DNA of 64,000 nt from Acidimicrobiales bacterium (GTDB lineage Bacteria > Actinomycetota > Acidimicrobiia > Acidimicrobiales > UBA8190): positions 62,001 through 126,000 of the forward strand of contig DATKSK010000003.1 of assembly GCA_035531755.1 (NCBI GenBank). The letters run 5' to 3'. This document shows, piece by piece, positions 8,307 through 17,602 of this stretch. The notes beneath the pieces were generated by a model, which did no database searches, was not told the origin of the DNA, and saw nothing but the letters and a program-made list of their open reading frames with translations. The first letter of the stretch is position 1, and each line of letters opens with the position of its first letter. The position numbers were made by a program, and so were the translations under genes.

Positions 8307-9101
8307 ATGGCCGCCTTCACCGCCAAGGACGTCCAGGCCCTGCGCCGCGCCACCGGCGCCGGGATGCTCGACTGCAAGCGCGCTCTCGAAGAGGCCGACG
8401 GTGACCTCGAGAAGGCCAAGCAGTGGCTGCGCGAGCAGGGGAAGGCCGGTGCCGCCAAGCGGTCCGACCGCGAGGCGTCGCAGGGCGCGGTGGCACTCGC
8501 CGTCGCCGGGCGCGCCGCCGCCATCGTGGAGCTGCGGTGCGAGACCGACTTCGTGGCCAAGGCGGAGAGCTTCGTGAACCTCACCGACGAGCTCGCCCAG
8601 CTGGTGGCGGACGAGGGCGAGGGCGCGGCGGGGGAGCGGGCCGAAGCCATCGACGACCTGAAGACGACGCTCAAGGAGAACATCTCGGTGGGCAGGGTCG
8701 TCCGTTTCGGGGTCGGCGACGACTCCGTCGTCGGGACCTACCTCCACATGCAGTCGGGCCGCGGCGTGAATGCCGTCCTCGTGGAGCTGCGAGCGGGGAG
8801 CGGGGAGCTGGCGCACGACCTCGCCGTCCACGTGGCGTTCGCCCGGCCGCAGTACCTCCGGCGCGAGGACGTCCCGGCGCAGGAGGTCGAGGCCGAGCGG
8901 GCCACCGTGGAGACCATCTCCCGCAACGAGGGCAAACCCGAAGCCGCGCTCCCGAAGGTCGTCGAGGGGCGCATGAACGGATGGTTCAAGGAGCGGTGCC
9001 TGCTCGAGCAGGCCTACGCCAAGGACGAGAAGCGCACGATCGCCGACCTCGTCGGGAGCGCCGAGGTCGTGCGTTTCGCCCAGGTCGTTGTCGGCGGCTG
9101 A
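8307..9101 (+). CDS. tsf: Elongation factor Ts
   Basis: 264 residues. The N-terminal UBA-like domain carries [14 protein letters not shown], followed by the EF-Ts core with the CETDFVAK signature near residue 76. It catalyses GDP release from EF-Tu. ATG 8307 is taken as the start; an in-frame TTG two codons earlier overlaps the rpsB stop and is less likely. Cotranscription with rpsB is near universal and is supported here by the two-base gap. Length and motifs are normal. Confidence 0.97.
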   Translation: MAAFTAKDVQALRRATGAGMLDCKRALEEADGDLEKAKQWLREQGKAGAAKRSDREASQGAVALAVAGRAAAIVELRCETDFVAKAESFVNLTDELAQLVADEGEGAAGERAEAIDDLKTTLKENISVGRVVRFGVGDDSVVGTYLHMQSGRGVNAVLVELRAGSGELAHDLAVHVAFARPQYLRREDVPAQEVEAERATVETISRNEGKPEAALPKVVEGRMNGWFKERCLLEQAYAKDEKRTIADLVGSAEVVRFAQVVVGG

Positions 9102-9129
9102 CATCGCCGGGGGCGATGCGGTCGTACCG

Positions 9130-9879
9130 GTGACCGTGGGCGCGTCACCGGCCGCCGACGTGCCCGCGCGTCGGCGGGTCGTGCTCAAGATGTCCGGCGA
9201 GGCGCTGGCGTCGTCGGCGTCCGACGAGACGATCGACGCCGCCGTCGTGGAACGCTTCGCCCGTGAGATCACCCTGGCGCGCGCCGAGCTCGACCTCGAG
9301 CTGGCCGTCGTCGTCGGTGGCGGCAACATCTGGCGGGGGAGCATCGGCGAGGGCCAGGGCCTCGACCGGACGACGTCGGACACCATGGGCATGCTCGCCA
9401 CGGTGATCAACGCGCTCGCCCTCCAGGACGCCGTCGAGCGCCACGGTCAGCCGACCCGGGTGCTGTCGGCCATCCACATGGCCGAGGTGGCCGAGCCCTA
9501 CATCCGGCGCCGTGCCATCCGGCACCTCGAAAAGGGGCGGGTGGTCATCTTCGCCGCCGGCATGGGCAACCCCTACTTCACGACGGACACCTCCGCCGCC
9601 CTCCGGGCGGCCGAGATCGAGGCCGAGGTCCTGCTGAAGGGGACCCATTCCGGCGTGGACGGGGTCTACAGCGCCGACCCCAAGCTCGACCCCTCGGCCC
9701 GGCGCTACGACGAGCTCGCCTTCATGGACGTGGTCAACCAGGACCTTCGGGTCATGGACATGACGGCCATCACCTTCTGCAAGGACAACCGACTGCCCGT
9801 CCTGGTGTTCGACCTGATGGGCCCCGGAAACCTGCGCCGTGCGCTGGCCGGCGAGGAGATCGGTACGCTGATCCGGTGA
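9130..9879 (+). CDS. pyrH: Uridylate kinase (UMP kinase)
   Basis: About 249 residues of the amino-acid kinase family. Seen are the nucleotide-binding LKMSGEAL near the start, [10 protein letters not shown], the [16 protein letters not shown] helix and the [11 protein letters not shown] segment typical of hexameric bacterial UMP kinase. It converts UMP to UDP in pyrimidine synthesis. The start is uncertain: GTG 9130 is chosen to give a usual N-terminus, GTG 9136 is nearly equal, and TTG 9088 would overlap tsf by 14 bases. None has a good Shine-Dalgarno sequence. Order rpsB-tsf-pyrH-frr is conserved in bacteria. Confidence 0.93.
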   Translation: MTVGASPAADVPARRRVVLKMSGEALASSASDETIDAAVVERFAREITLARAELDLELAVVVGGGNIWRGSIGEGQGLDRTTSDTMGMLATVINALALQDAVERHGQPTRVLSAIHMAEVAEPYIRRRAIRHLEKGRVVIFAAGMGNPYFTTDTSAALRAAEIEAEVLLKGTHSGVDGVYSADPKLDPSARRYDELAFMDVVNQDLRVMDMTAITFCKDNRLPVLVFDLMGPGNLRRALAGEEIGTLIR

Positions 9880-10448
9880 TCGACGACGATCTCTCCGGGG
9901 TGGTGCTCGACGACGCCCGCGAGCGCATGGAAAAGGCGGCCGCGCACACGCAGGCGGAGTTCGCGGGCGTGCGCAGCGGGCGGGCGACCTCCGGGCTCGT
10001 CGAGCACCTCCGGGTGGACGTGTACGGCGCCGAGGCCGAGCTGCGCACCATCGCCGGCCTGAGCGTGCCCGAGGCCCGGCTCCTCGTGATCTCCCCGTAC
10101 GACAAGTCGACCCTGGCCAGCATCGAGAAGGCGATCCAGGCCTCCGACCTCGGGATCACCCCGTCCAACGACGGCGCCGTGATCCGGTTGGCGTTCCCGC
10201 CGCTCACCGAGGAGCGGCGCAAGGAACTGGTCAAGGTCGTCCGGCACAAGGCGGAGGAAGGGCGCGTGGCGGTGCGCAACCTCCGGCGGGCCGCCCGCCA
10301 CGAGCTCGAAGGGCTCGAGCGCGACGGGGAGCTGTCGTCCGACGGGCTCGAGCGCGCCGAGCGGGAGCTCGACAAGCTCACTCACGACATGGTGGCCGCC
10401 ATCGACAAGCTCCTTGCCCACAAGGAGCACGAGCTCCTCGAAATCTGA
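9876..10448 (+). CDS. frr: Ribosome recycling factor
   Basis: 190 residues, slightly over the usual 185. The start GTG overlaps the pyrH stop as GTGA. The RRF fold is clear: helix 1 with [19 protein letters not shown], the domain II beta region (about 30-105) with [19 protein letters not shown], and the final helices with [24 protein letters not shown] split by short breaks. Together with EF-G it separates post-termination ribosomes. Last of the tightly packed rpsB-tsf-pyrH-frr run; cdsA starts 40 bases on. Confidence 0.96.
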   Translation: MIDDDLSGVVLDDARERMEKAAAHTQAEFAGVRSGRATSGLVEHLRVDVYGAEAELRTIAGLSVPEARLLVISPYDKSTLASIEKAIQASDLGITPSNDGAVIRLAFPPLTEERRKELVKVVRHKAEEGRVAVRNLRRAARHELEGLERDGELSSDGLERAERELDKLTHDMVAAIDKLLAHKEHELLEI

Positions 10449-10487
10449 GGCAGCCGGCCCGGGTTCTTGGGGCGGCGGGGAGGCGAC

Positions 10488-12317
10488 GTGGACGATCGAG
10501 ACGAATACGACCCGGAGGCCGAGGATCGGGGTGAGCCGGTCACCGAGCGCGTGCGGATCATCGGCGCGCAGCCGGCCGGCCAGGTCGCCGACGCCCTGGC
10601 CGCCGCGGCGCGGGCCGGCGAGGGCGGGCCCGAGGACTTCGAGCCGGCGCAGCTGGCGCTCGGGGCGACGGCGCCCGGTGACACGGCGCTCGGGGGCGAC
10701 GCCCCGGACCTCCCGGCCGGGGCCGTGACGCCGGCGACCTCGACATCGATGGACGCGCCGTCCCGGGACACGTCATCGATGGACACGACATCCCGGGACG
10801 CACCGCGCCCCGCTGCGGTCGAGGACCCGTCCGCCCTGCACCCCGAGGAGGCGGGGCGGTCCGCGCCGTCGGGCCGCAACGGCGGCGACCCGCTCGAGCC
10901 CGGTGCCCAGCCGCTCCGGCTGGCGGAGCCACCCGCCGGGGTCCCCGACATGCCGCACTGGACCGACCCGCCGACGGGCCAGGTCCCCGCCGTGCTCGAC
11001 CGGCGTGGCGACGACGACGACAGCGAGGGACAGTGGTCGGCCGTGGGCGACACCGGCCCCGCCTGGCGCGAGCACAAGCACGAATGGGACGACAGTGGCT
11101 TCGATCCGTCGCTCCTCGCCGACGACGAGACCAGGGTCGGCGCGATGGAGGAGACGCCGGTGGAGGAGCGCCGGCCGTGGGAGTTCGCCGACCTGGGGGC
11201 GGCGCCGGCGGCCGACGACCGGGCGCCTGCCGCGCCCGAGGGCACGGCCGGTGCCGCCTGGTGGGACGACGCCGACGGCGCCGACGGCGCTGACGGGGCC
11301 GCCGGGGCGGCGCGCCCGGGCGCAGCCGCCGCCGAGGACCGGATCACCCCGGAGGTGGCCGACCGGGGGGTGGCCTCGATCAGCTCGTCCCCGCTGCGCG
11401 TCGGCGCCCGGGACCAGATGACCGCCGCTCCCTCCGCCGAACCGCACCCCCGGGGGGTACGGACCCGCGTGCCCCCGCCCGGCGCACCGCGAGACGGGTC
11501 GGGCCGCAACATGCCGGTGGCCATCGCCACGGGGGTGGGGATCGCGCTGCTGGCGGTGATCTGCTTCGAAGTGGGCAGCGTCGCCACCCTGGTCCTGGCC
11601 ACCGTGGTCGTGGCCCTGTCGGCGGCCGAGTGCTACGCCGCCCTGCGGCGCAGCGGCCGCCGGCCCGCCACGTTCCTCGGGTTGGTGGCGACCGTCGGCG
11701 TCATGGTGGCGGCGTACGCCAAGGGGGTGGCGGCCCTGCCCCTGGTGCTCGTTCTCGTGGTGATCGCGTCCATGGTGTGGTACCTGGTCGGCGCCGAGCG
11801 TGGTTCCGCGGTCGAAGGGATCGCCGCCACGGTGCTCGGGTTCGCCTGGGTGGGCCTCCTGGGCTCGTTCGCCGCCCTCATGCTGGCGCCGAGCCAGTAC
11901 CCGCACCGCCACGGCGTGGCCTTCGTGCTCGGCGCCATCGTCGCCACCATCGGTGCCGACGTCGGAGCGCTGGCCGTCGGGAGCTGGCTGGGGCGTCGCC
12001 CGCTGGCGCCGCACGTGAGCCCCAACAAGACGTGGGAGGGGCTGATCGGCGGTGCGGTGGTGGCCATCGCCCTGTCGGCGGCGGTCACCGGCCAGGTCCA
12101 CCCGTGGACGGTGCCGAAGGCGGCTCTGCTCGGCGTCGTCGTGGCGGTGGTGGCCCCGCTCGGCGACCTGTGCGAGTCGCTCGTCAAGCGCGACCTCGGG
12201 TTGAAGGACATGGGATCGATGCTCCCGGGACACGGCGGTGTGCTCGACCGAGTGGACGCACTGTTGTTCGTGCTCCCGGCGACCTACTACCTCGTCCGGG
12301 TGCTCAACCTCGGGTGA
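10488..12317 (+). CDS. cdsA: Phosphatidate cytidylyltransferase with a very long N-terminal extension
   Basis: 609 residues from GTG 10488, with GGGGAGG five bases before it. Residues 1 to about 335 are acidic, Ala/Asp/Pro-rich and probably disordered, including two copies of a 30-base repeat encoding a SMDAPSRDTS-like decapeptide near 85-105. The last 270 residues are the CdsA membrane domain with about seven hydrophobic helices. It contains the family signature S-L-V-K-R-D-x4-K-D-x-G-S-M-L-P-G-H-G-G-V-x-D-R-x-D near the end. The enzyme makes CDP-diacylglycerol from CTP and phosphatidate for phospholipid synthesis. Typical CdsA is 260-310 residues, so the extension is the odd part. Confidence 0.93.
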   Translation: MDDRDEYDPEAEDRGEPVTERVRIIGAQPAGQVADALAAAARAGEGGPEDFEPAQLALGATAPGDTALGGDAPDLPAGAVTPATSTSMDAPSRDTSSMDTTSRDAPRPAAVEDPSALHPEEAGRSAPSGRNGGDPLEPGAQPLRLAEPPAGVPDMPHWTDPPTGQVPAVLDRRGDDDDSEGQWSAVGDTGPAWREHKHEWDDSGFDPSLLADDETRVGAMEETPVEERRPWEFADLGAAPAADDRAPAAPEGTAGAAWWDDADGADGADGAAGAARPGAAAAEDRITPEVADRGVASISSSPLRVGARDQMTAAPSAEPHPRGVRTRVPPPGAPRDGSGRNMPVAIATGVGIALLAVICFEVGSVATLVLATVVVALSAAECYAALRRSGRRPATFLGLVATVGVMVAAYAKGVAALPLVLVLVVIASMVWYLVGAERGSAVEGIAATVLGFAWVGLLGSFAALMLAPSQYPHRHGVAFVLGAIVATIGADVGALAVGSWLGRRPLAPHVSPNKTWEGLIGGAVVAIALSAAVTGQVHPWTVPKAALLGVVVAVVAPLGDLCESLVKRDLGLKDMGSMLPGHGGVLDRVDALLFVLPATYYLVRVLNLG

Positions 12318-12372
12318 GGACCGGGGGAGGGGGCACGCGGCGCGCGCCCACCCGGAATCCGGGTGACGGCCG

Positions 12373-13530
12373 GTGAGGGTCAGCCTGGTCGGGTCGACCG
12401 GGTCCATCGGCACCCAGGCCGTCGAGGTCCTGTCCACCGAGCCCGAGCGCTTCGAGGTGACCGGGCTGGCGGCGGGCTCCGCCGTCGAGGCCCTCGCCGC
12501 CCAGGCGCGCCGGCTGCGACCCGAGGTGGTGGCCATCGGCGACCCCACCCTGGCCCGGGCGTTGTCGGCCGCGGTGCCGCCCGGGACCGAGGTGCTCGTC
12601 GGGCCCGAGGGCCTGGCCGAGGTGGCCCGCCGCGGTGACGTCGTCGTCAACGCCGTGGTCGGCTTCGCCGGCCTGCCCGTCACCCTGGCGGCGCTCGAGG
12701 CGGGGCGGCGGCTGGCGCTCGCCAACAAGGAGTCCCTCATCGCCGGCGCCCCCGTGGTGGCCCGGGCCCGGCGCACCCCCGGAGCGGAGATCGTCCCCGT
12801 GGACTCCGAGCACTGCGCGCTCCACCAGTGCCTGCGGGCCGGGAACGGGCCCGACGAGGTGGCCCGCCTGGTGCTGACGGCCAGCGGGGGGCCCTTCCGG
12901 GGGCGGACGCGCGCCGAGCTGGCGGGGGTGTGCGTGGACGAGGCCCTGGCCCATCCGACCTGGAAGATGGGCCCGAAGATCACCGTGGACTCGTCCACCT
13001 TGATGAACAAGGGGCTCGAGGTCATCGAGGCCCACGAGCTGTTCGGGATCGGCTACGACCGGATCGCGGTGATTATCCACCCCCAGTCGGTCGTACACTC
13101 GATGGTGGAGTTCATCGACGGATCGACTGTGGCGCAACTATCCGAGCCCGACATGCGACTGCCGATCGGGTACGCGCTCGGCTACCCCGAACGCCTCCAC
13201 CACCCCTTCGGTGCCATCGACTGGTCGGCGTTGGGGCGGCTCGACTTCGAGCAGCCCGACCGGCAGGTCTTCGCGTGCCTGGACCTGGCCGAGCAGGCGG
13301 GCCGGGCGGGAGGGCTGGCGCCGGCCTGGCTCAGCGGCGGCAACGAGGTCGCCGTGGCCGCCTTCCTCGCCGGCCGCATCGGCTGGGGCGCCATCGCCGA
13401 GGTCGTGGCCGACACGCTGGACGCCTGCGACCAGGTGCCCGTGGCCGACGCCGCCGACGTGGTGGAGGCGGACCGGCGGGCCCGCGAGTGCGCCGAGCGC
13501 TCGGTGCGACGACGCGAGCGGGCCGCGTGA
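12373..13530 (+). CDS. dxr: 1-deoxy-D-xylulose 5-phosphate reductoisomerase
   Basis: 385 residues from GTG 12373. Seen are the NADPH-binding VSLVGSTGSIGTQ at the N-terminus, NKESLIAGAP, VDSEHCALHQCL with the metal-binding D and E, TASGGPFRG, and the KMGPKITVDSSTLMNKGLE motif. It commits DXP to the methylerythritol phosphate route to isoprenoids; ispG, a later step, lies 1.4 kb on. The stop overlaps the start of the site-2 protease gene as GTGA. All catalytic motifs are intact and length is typical. Confidence 0.97.
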   Translation: MRVSLVGSTGSIGTQAVEVLSTEPERFEVTGLAAGSAVEALAAQARRLRPEVVAIGDPTLARALSAAVPPGTEVLVGPEGLAEVARRGDVVVNAVVGFAGLPVTLAALEAGRRLALANKESLIAGAPVVARARRTPGAEIVPVDSEHCALHQCLRAGNGPDEVARLVLTASGGPFRGRTRAELAGVCVDEALAHPTWKMGPKITVDSSTLMNKGLEVIEAHELFGIGYDRIAVIIHPQSVVHSMVEFIDGSTVAQLSEPDMRLPIGYALGYPERLHHPFGAIDWSALGRLDFEQPDRQVFACLDLAEQAGRAGGLAPAWLSGGNEVAVAAFLAGRIGWGAIAEVVADTLDACDQVPVADAADVVEADRRARECAERSVRRRERAA

Positions 13531-14834
13531 GCAGCCCCCCCGTCGGCACCGCCCACCCCGACCGCACCCCGCGCCCCACCCCGCCCGCCCGCCCCCACCG
13601 GGCCGTGCCCGCGCCCGCACCGGACCAGCGTCCGGCGGTGGCCCGGCTGGTGGCCGTGGTGGTGGCGCTGGTCGTGCTGGCCGTGGTCACCCACACCACG
13701 GCGGTCCTCGTCGTCGTGGTGGCGCTGATCGTCATGATCATGCTGCACGAGCTCGGCCACCTCCTCACGGCCAAGTGGGGCCACATGAAGGTCACCGAGT
13801 ACTTCCTCGGCTTCGGGCCCCGCCTGTGGTCGATCCGGCGCGGCGAGACCGAGTACGGGATCAAGGCCATCCCGGCCGGGGGGTACGTGAAGATCCTCGG
13901 CATGACCAGCGCCGAGGAGGTCGACCCCGCCGACGAGCCGCGTACCTACCGCCAGCAGCCCTTCCACAACCGGCTGCTCGTCGCCGTGGCGGGCTCCGCC
14001 ATGCACGGGGTCATGGCGCTGCTGCTGCTGTGGGGACTCGCCGTGTTCGTCGGGGTGCCGCAGGCCGATGCCGTCGCCGTGACCGGCTATTCGGCCATCG
14101 GCCACAGCGCCGACCCGGCGCGCGCCGCGGGCATCCGACCCGGGGACGTCGTGGTGAGCGTGGCTGGCAGGGCCGTGCATTCGCCCCAGGACCTGCAGCG
14201 CGTCATCTCGCACAGCGCGGGCCGATCGGTGACGGTGGTGGTGGAGCGCCACGGCCGGCGCCGCAGCCTCGACGTGACCCCGCAGGCCGACCCGGCGGTG
14301 AAGGGCGCCAACGGGCGCATCGGCGTCGTCATCGCCAATCCCGTGGCGACGAGCAACCCGGCGGTGGGGGTCGTGCGCGCCGGGCAGATGTTGGCCCGGG
14401 ACGTGTCCCTCTCCTTCCAGGGCATCGGCCAGACGTTCTCGGCGAGCGGGATCGCCAGCTACTTCCACGACCTGACCAACGCCCATGCCGCCGACCAGGC
14501 GGCCCGGACCGGCGACCGCGTCTCCTCGATCTACGGCGCGGCCCGTTTCGCCGTGCAGGGGGCGCGGGCGGGCGCCTACTGGCTCATCAACGTCCTGGTC
14601 CTGATCATCGTGTTCGTCGGGATCCTGAACCTGTTCCCGATGCTGCCCCTCGACGGGGGCCACGTGCTCATCGCCGTGTACGAGCGCATCCGCAGCCGGC
14701 GCGGCCGCATGTACCACGCGGACGTCAACAAGCTCGCACCCGTCGCCTACGCGTTCGTCCTGCTGCTCGGGTTCATCGTCCTGTCGTCGCTGTACCTCGA
14801 CATCACGCACCCCATCAAGAACCCGTTCCAGTAG
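13527..14834 (+). CDS. rip: Site-2 intramembrane metalloprotease (RseP/Rip family, M50)
   Basis: 435 residues from GTG 13527, overlapping dxr by four bases. After a Pro-rich N-terminus (1-38), a membrane segment (41-73) leads into the zinc motif HELGH (H74, E75, H78). A PDZ domain follows (about 185-255), and a later membrane segment carries the third zinc ligand in LDGGH (D376). Such proteases cut membrane-embedded anti-sigma factors and envelope proteins to send signals inward. The location between dxr and ispG is the same as for Rip1 in mycobacteria. The fold and metal ligands are complete. Confidence 0.94.
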   Translation: MSSPPVGTAHPDRTPRPTPPARPHRAVPAPAPDQRPAVARLVAVVVALVVLAVVTHTTAVLVVVVALIVMIMLHELGHLLTAKWGHMKVTEYFLGFGPRLWSIRRGETEYGIKAIPAGGYVKILGMTSAEEVDPADEPRTYRQQPFHNRLLVAVAGSAMHGVMALLLLWGLAVFVGVPQADAVAVTGYSAIGHSADPARAAGIRPGDVVVSVAGRAVHSPQDLQRVISHSAGRSVTVVVERHGRRRSLDVTPQADPAVKGANGRIGVVIANPVATSNPAVGVVRAGQMLARDVSLSFQGIGQTFSASGIASYFHDLTNAHAADQAARTGDRVSSIYGAARFAVQGARAGAYWLINVLVLIIVFVGILNLFPMLPLDGGHVLIAVYERIRSRRGRMYHADVNKLAPVAYAFVLLLGFIVLSSLYLDITHPIKNPFQ

Positions 14835-14894
14835 GCCCGGACCCGTGTCCCCCGTACCGCCCGACGTGTTCCCAGCAGACAGGGAGACCACCTG

Positions 14895-16139
14895 ATGGCC
14901 CGCCAGACCCAGGTCGCCGCCGTCCGCCGCACCACCCGGCAGATCCACGTGGGAACGGTCGCCGTCGGCGGCGGGGCACCGATCTCGGTGCAGTCGATGA
15001 CCACCACCAAGACGGCGGACGTGGAGGGCACGCTGGCGCAGATCTACGCCCTGGCGGCGGCCGGCGCCGACATCGTGCGGTGCACGTGCAACGAGCAGCA
15101 GGCCGCCGAGGGGCTCGCCCACATGGTGCCGCGCTCACCGGTCCCCCTGATCGCCGACATCCACTTCCACCACGAGATGGCGCTGGCCGCGCTCGAGGCC
15201 GGCGTCCAGGGACTGCGGCTCAACCCCGGGAACCTCCGCAAGGAGGCCGAGATCAAGCAGGTCGCCCAGGAGGCGAAGGACCGCGGCGTGCCCATCCGGA
15301 TCGGGGTGAACGCGGGGTCGCTGCACCCCGAGCTCTACAAGCGCTTCGGCGGCGCCACCCCCGAGGCCCTGGTGGAGTCGGCGCGCATGGAGCTCGCCTA
15401 CTTCGACGAGGTGGGGTTCGACGACGTGAAGATCTCGGTGAAGGCGTCGTCGGTGCCGCTCATGATCGCTGCCTACCGCCTGGCCGCGGAGACGTTCGAC
15501 CACCCGCTCCACCTCGGGGTCACCGAGGCGGGCCCGCCCCCCGCCGGCCTGGTGAAAGGGACGGCGGGCATCGGCACCCTGCTGGCCGAGGGGATCGGCG
15601 ACACCATCCGCTACTCGCTCACCGCCGACCCGGTCGAGGAGGTCCGCGCCGGGCGTCAGCTGCTCGAGGCGTTGGGGCTGCGCGAGCGCAAGAACGTCGA
15701 CCTCATCGCCTGCCCGTCGTGCGGGCGCGCCGAGATCGACGTGATCGGCGTGGCCCGGGCCGCGCAGGAGGCGCTCGAGTCGCGGGAGCTGCCCATCCAG
15801 GTGGCGGTGATGGGCTGCGTGGTGAACGGCCCCGGTGAGGCGCGCGAGGCGGATCTCGGCATCGCGGCGGGACGGCACCGCGGCCACCTGTTCATCAAGG
15901 GGAAGATCGTCAGGGTCGTCCCCGAGGCCGACATGGTGGCTGCCCTGGTGGAAGAGGCCGAGAAGCTCGTGGCCGAAGGGGTCGACGCCCGTCTGGCGGC
16001 CGCCGACGCCGGAGCCGAGGCCGAGGCCGAGGCCGATCGGCGGAGCCTGCTCGAGTCCAAGGGCGCCGACGCCAACCACAGCGCCCAGAAGGTCGAGCTC
16101 ATCCGGCGGACGGTCGACGAGGAGCGCGAGCGTCAGTAG
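14895..16139 (+). CDS. ispG: 4-hydroxy-3-methylbut-2-enyl diphosphate synthase (GcpE)
   Basis: 414 residues. An AGGGAGA Shine-Dalgarno sequence lies seven bases before the ATG. TIM-barrel part begins with the PISVQSMTTTKTADVEGTL segment. The iron-sulfur domain has the CPSCGR pair and the third cysteine in CVVNGPGE. It is the 4Fe-4S enzyme that reduces MEcPP to HMBPP in the MEP pathway. The last 45 residues form a Glu/Ala-rich, probably helical tail beyond the usual end. Its stop overlaps the end of the convergent proS gene by seven bases. Confidence 0.97.
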   Translation: MARQTQVAAVRRTTRQIHVGTVAVGGGAPISVQSMTTTKTADVEGTLAQIYALAAAGADIVRCTCNEQQAAEGLAHMVPRSPVPLIADIHFHHEMALAALEAGVQGLRLNPGNLRKEAEIKQVAQEAKDRGVPIRIGVNAGSLHPELYKRFGGATPEALVESARMELAYFDEVGFDDVKISVKASSVPLMIAAYRLAAETFDHPLHLGVTEAGPPPAGLVKGTAGIGTLLAEGIGDTIRYSLTADPVEEVRAGRQLLEALGLRERKNVDLIACPSCGRAEIDVIGVARAAQEALESRELPIQVAVMGCVVNGPGEAREADLGIAAGRHRGHLFIKGKIVRVVPEADMVAALVEEAEKLVAEGVDARLAAADAGAEAEAEADRRSLLESKGADANHSAQKVELIRRTVDEERERQ

Positions 16140-17554
16140 GCGCGGCCCACCACGGCCACGAGCTCGGCGTCGTCGGAGCCCTCGCCGGGGCCCGGCAGCG
16201 TGCCGTCGGGCCGCATCAGGAGGCGCACCGACATGCCGGCGTCGTTGAGCCGGGACTCGCCATCCGCGCCGAGCGCGGTCGCCGGGACCACGGCGAAGCC
16301 GGTGCGTGCCGCCTCCTCGGCGTCCCCGAGCGTGGTCACCTCCAACGTCGCCTGGCGCCGGCGCTCGGTGGCCTCGGCGAGCAGGGCGGCCTGGGCGGCG
16401 TCGAGCGCGGCGCGCACCGCCACCTCGAGCCCCCCCAGCGCGACCTTGTCCTTGGTGCCCGTGTCGCGGCGCACGAGCACGGCTTCGCCGGCGTCGAGCT
16501 CGCGCGGGCCGACCTCGACGCGCACCGGGACGCCCTTCAGCTCCCAGTCGACCACCCGGCGCCCGAACGACGTGTCGGTCCGGCCGTCGAGCTGGACGCG
16601 TAATCCGGCCTCCGACAGCCCGGCCGCCATGGCCGCCGCCTTGTCGCCCGCGCCGTCCTCGTCGCGGACGAGGAGGACCACGACCTGCACGGGCGCGAGC
16701 CGCGGGGGGACGCGCAGGCCGTCGTCGTCGCCGTGCGCCATCACCAGCGCGCCCATGAGGCGGGTGGAGGCCCCCCACGACGTCTGCCAGACGTTGACCT
16801 CGGTCCCCGTCTCGTCGAGGAAGGCGGTGCCGAAGGCCCGGGAGAAGTTCTGGCCGAGCTCGTGGCTCGTGCCCATCTGCAGCGCCTTGCCGTCGCGCAT
16901 CATGGCCTCGCACGTCCAGGTGGCGGTGGCCCCGGAGAAGCGCTCGCGTTCGGTCTTGCGGCCCATCAGGATGGGGATGGCGAGGACGTTCACCATGAAG
17001 TCCTCGTAGACGTCGCGCATGATCCTGAGCGCGAACTCCCGCGCCTCGCCCTCGGTGGCGTGCGCGGTGTGCCCTTCCTGCCACAGGAACTCGGTGGTCC
17101 GCAGGAAGAGGCGGGGGCGCAGCTCCCAGCGCACGACGTTGGCCCACTGGTTGATGAGCAGCGGCAGGTCCCGGTAGCTCTGGATCCACTTGGCGAAGTA
17201 GGCGTTGACGATGGTCTCGCTGGTGGGGCGCACGACGACCGGCTCGTCGAGCTCCTTGCCACCACCGTGCGTCACGACGGCGAGCTCGGGGCTGAACCCC
17301 TCGACGTGGGCGGCCTCCTTGTGGAGGTAGCTCTCGGGGATGAACAGCGGGAAGTACGCGTTCGAGACGCCGGCGTCCTTGATGCGGGCGTCGATCTCGG
17401 CCTGCATGCGCTCCCAGATGGCGTACCCGTACGGTCTGATCACCATGGTCCCGCGGACGGGGCCGTTGTCGGCCAGCTCCGCCTTCGCCAGGACGTCCTG
17501 GTACCACTGGGGGAAGTCGTCAGCCTGTGCGGTGAGGACGCGTGCGCGTGGCAT
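16133..17554 (-). CDS. proS: Prolyl-tRNA synthetase, archaeal/eukaryal-like (type 3)
   Basis: 473 residues. Class II core with motif 2-like NVVRWELRPRLFLRTTEFLW followed by QEGHTAHAT, and motif 3 near GDDDGLRVPPRLAP. The YFPLFIPES and HVEGFSPELAVVTHGGG segments, the lack of the long bacterial editing insertion, and a C-terminal tyrosine mark the archaeal/eukaryal-like type also found in Thermus. An anticodon-binding domain follows (about 285-390). The C-terminal domain that normally binds zinc has no cysteines, so the metal site is lost. It charges tRNA-Pro. A hairpin and a TAGCAT hexamer upstream suggest its own promoter. Confidence 0.93.
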   Translation of the reverse strand: MPRARVLTAQADDFPQWYQDVLAKAELADNGPVRGTMVIRPYGYAIWERMQAEIDARIKDAGVSNAYFPLFIPESYLHKEAAHVEGFSPELAVVTHGGGKELDEPVVVRPTSETIVNAYFAKWIQSYRDLPLLINQWANVVRWELRPRLFLRTTEFLWQEGHTAHATEGEAREFALRIMRDVYEDFMVNVLAIPILMGRKTERERFSGATATWTCEAMMRDGKALQMGTSHELGQNFSRAFGTAFLDETGTEVNVWQTSWGASTRLMGALVMAHGDDDGLRVPPRLAPVQVVVLLVRDEDGAGDKAAAMAAGLSEAGLRVQLDGRTDTSFGRRVVDWELKGVPVRVEVGPRELDAGEAVLVRRDTGTKDKVALGGLEVAVRAALDAAQAALLAEATERRRQATLEVTTLGDAEEAARTGFAVVPATALGADGESRLNDAGMSVRLLMRPDGTLPGPGEGSDDAELVAVVGRAY

Positions 17555-17562
17555 GGCGCAGG

Positions 17563-17568
17563 ATGCTA
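17563..17568 (-). promoter_or_regulatory. Near-leaderless -10 for proS
   Basis: TAGCAT on the minus strand ends eight bases before the proS ATG at 17554. It follows directly after a strong hairpin, so proS probably starts its own transcript with little or no leader. Confidence 0.5.
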
Positions 17569-17570
17569 CG

Positions 17571-17592
17571 GCCTCGGGCAGGCGCCCGAGGC
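17571..17592 (-). terminator. Perfect 9-bp hairpin between the oxidase-like gene and proS
   Basis: GCCTCGGGC (17571-17579) and GCCCGAGGC (17584-17592) pair perfectly around a four-base loop, 11 bases beyond the stop of the minus-strand PPOx-like gene. No T-run follows. The stability and position favour termination or transcript-end protection. Confidence 0.55.
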
Positions 17593-17602
17593 CGGTGAGG
17601 GC

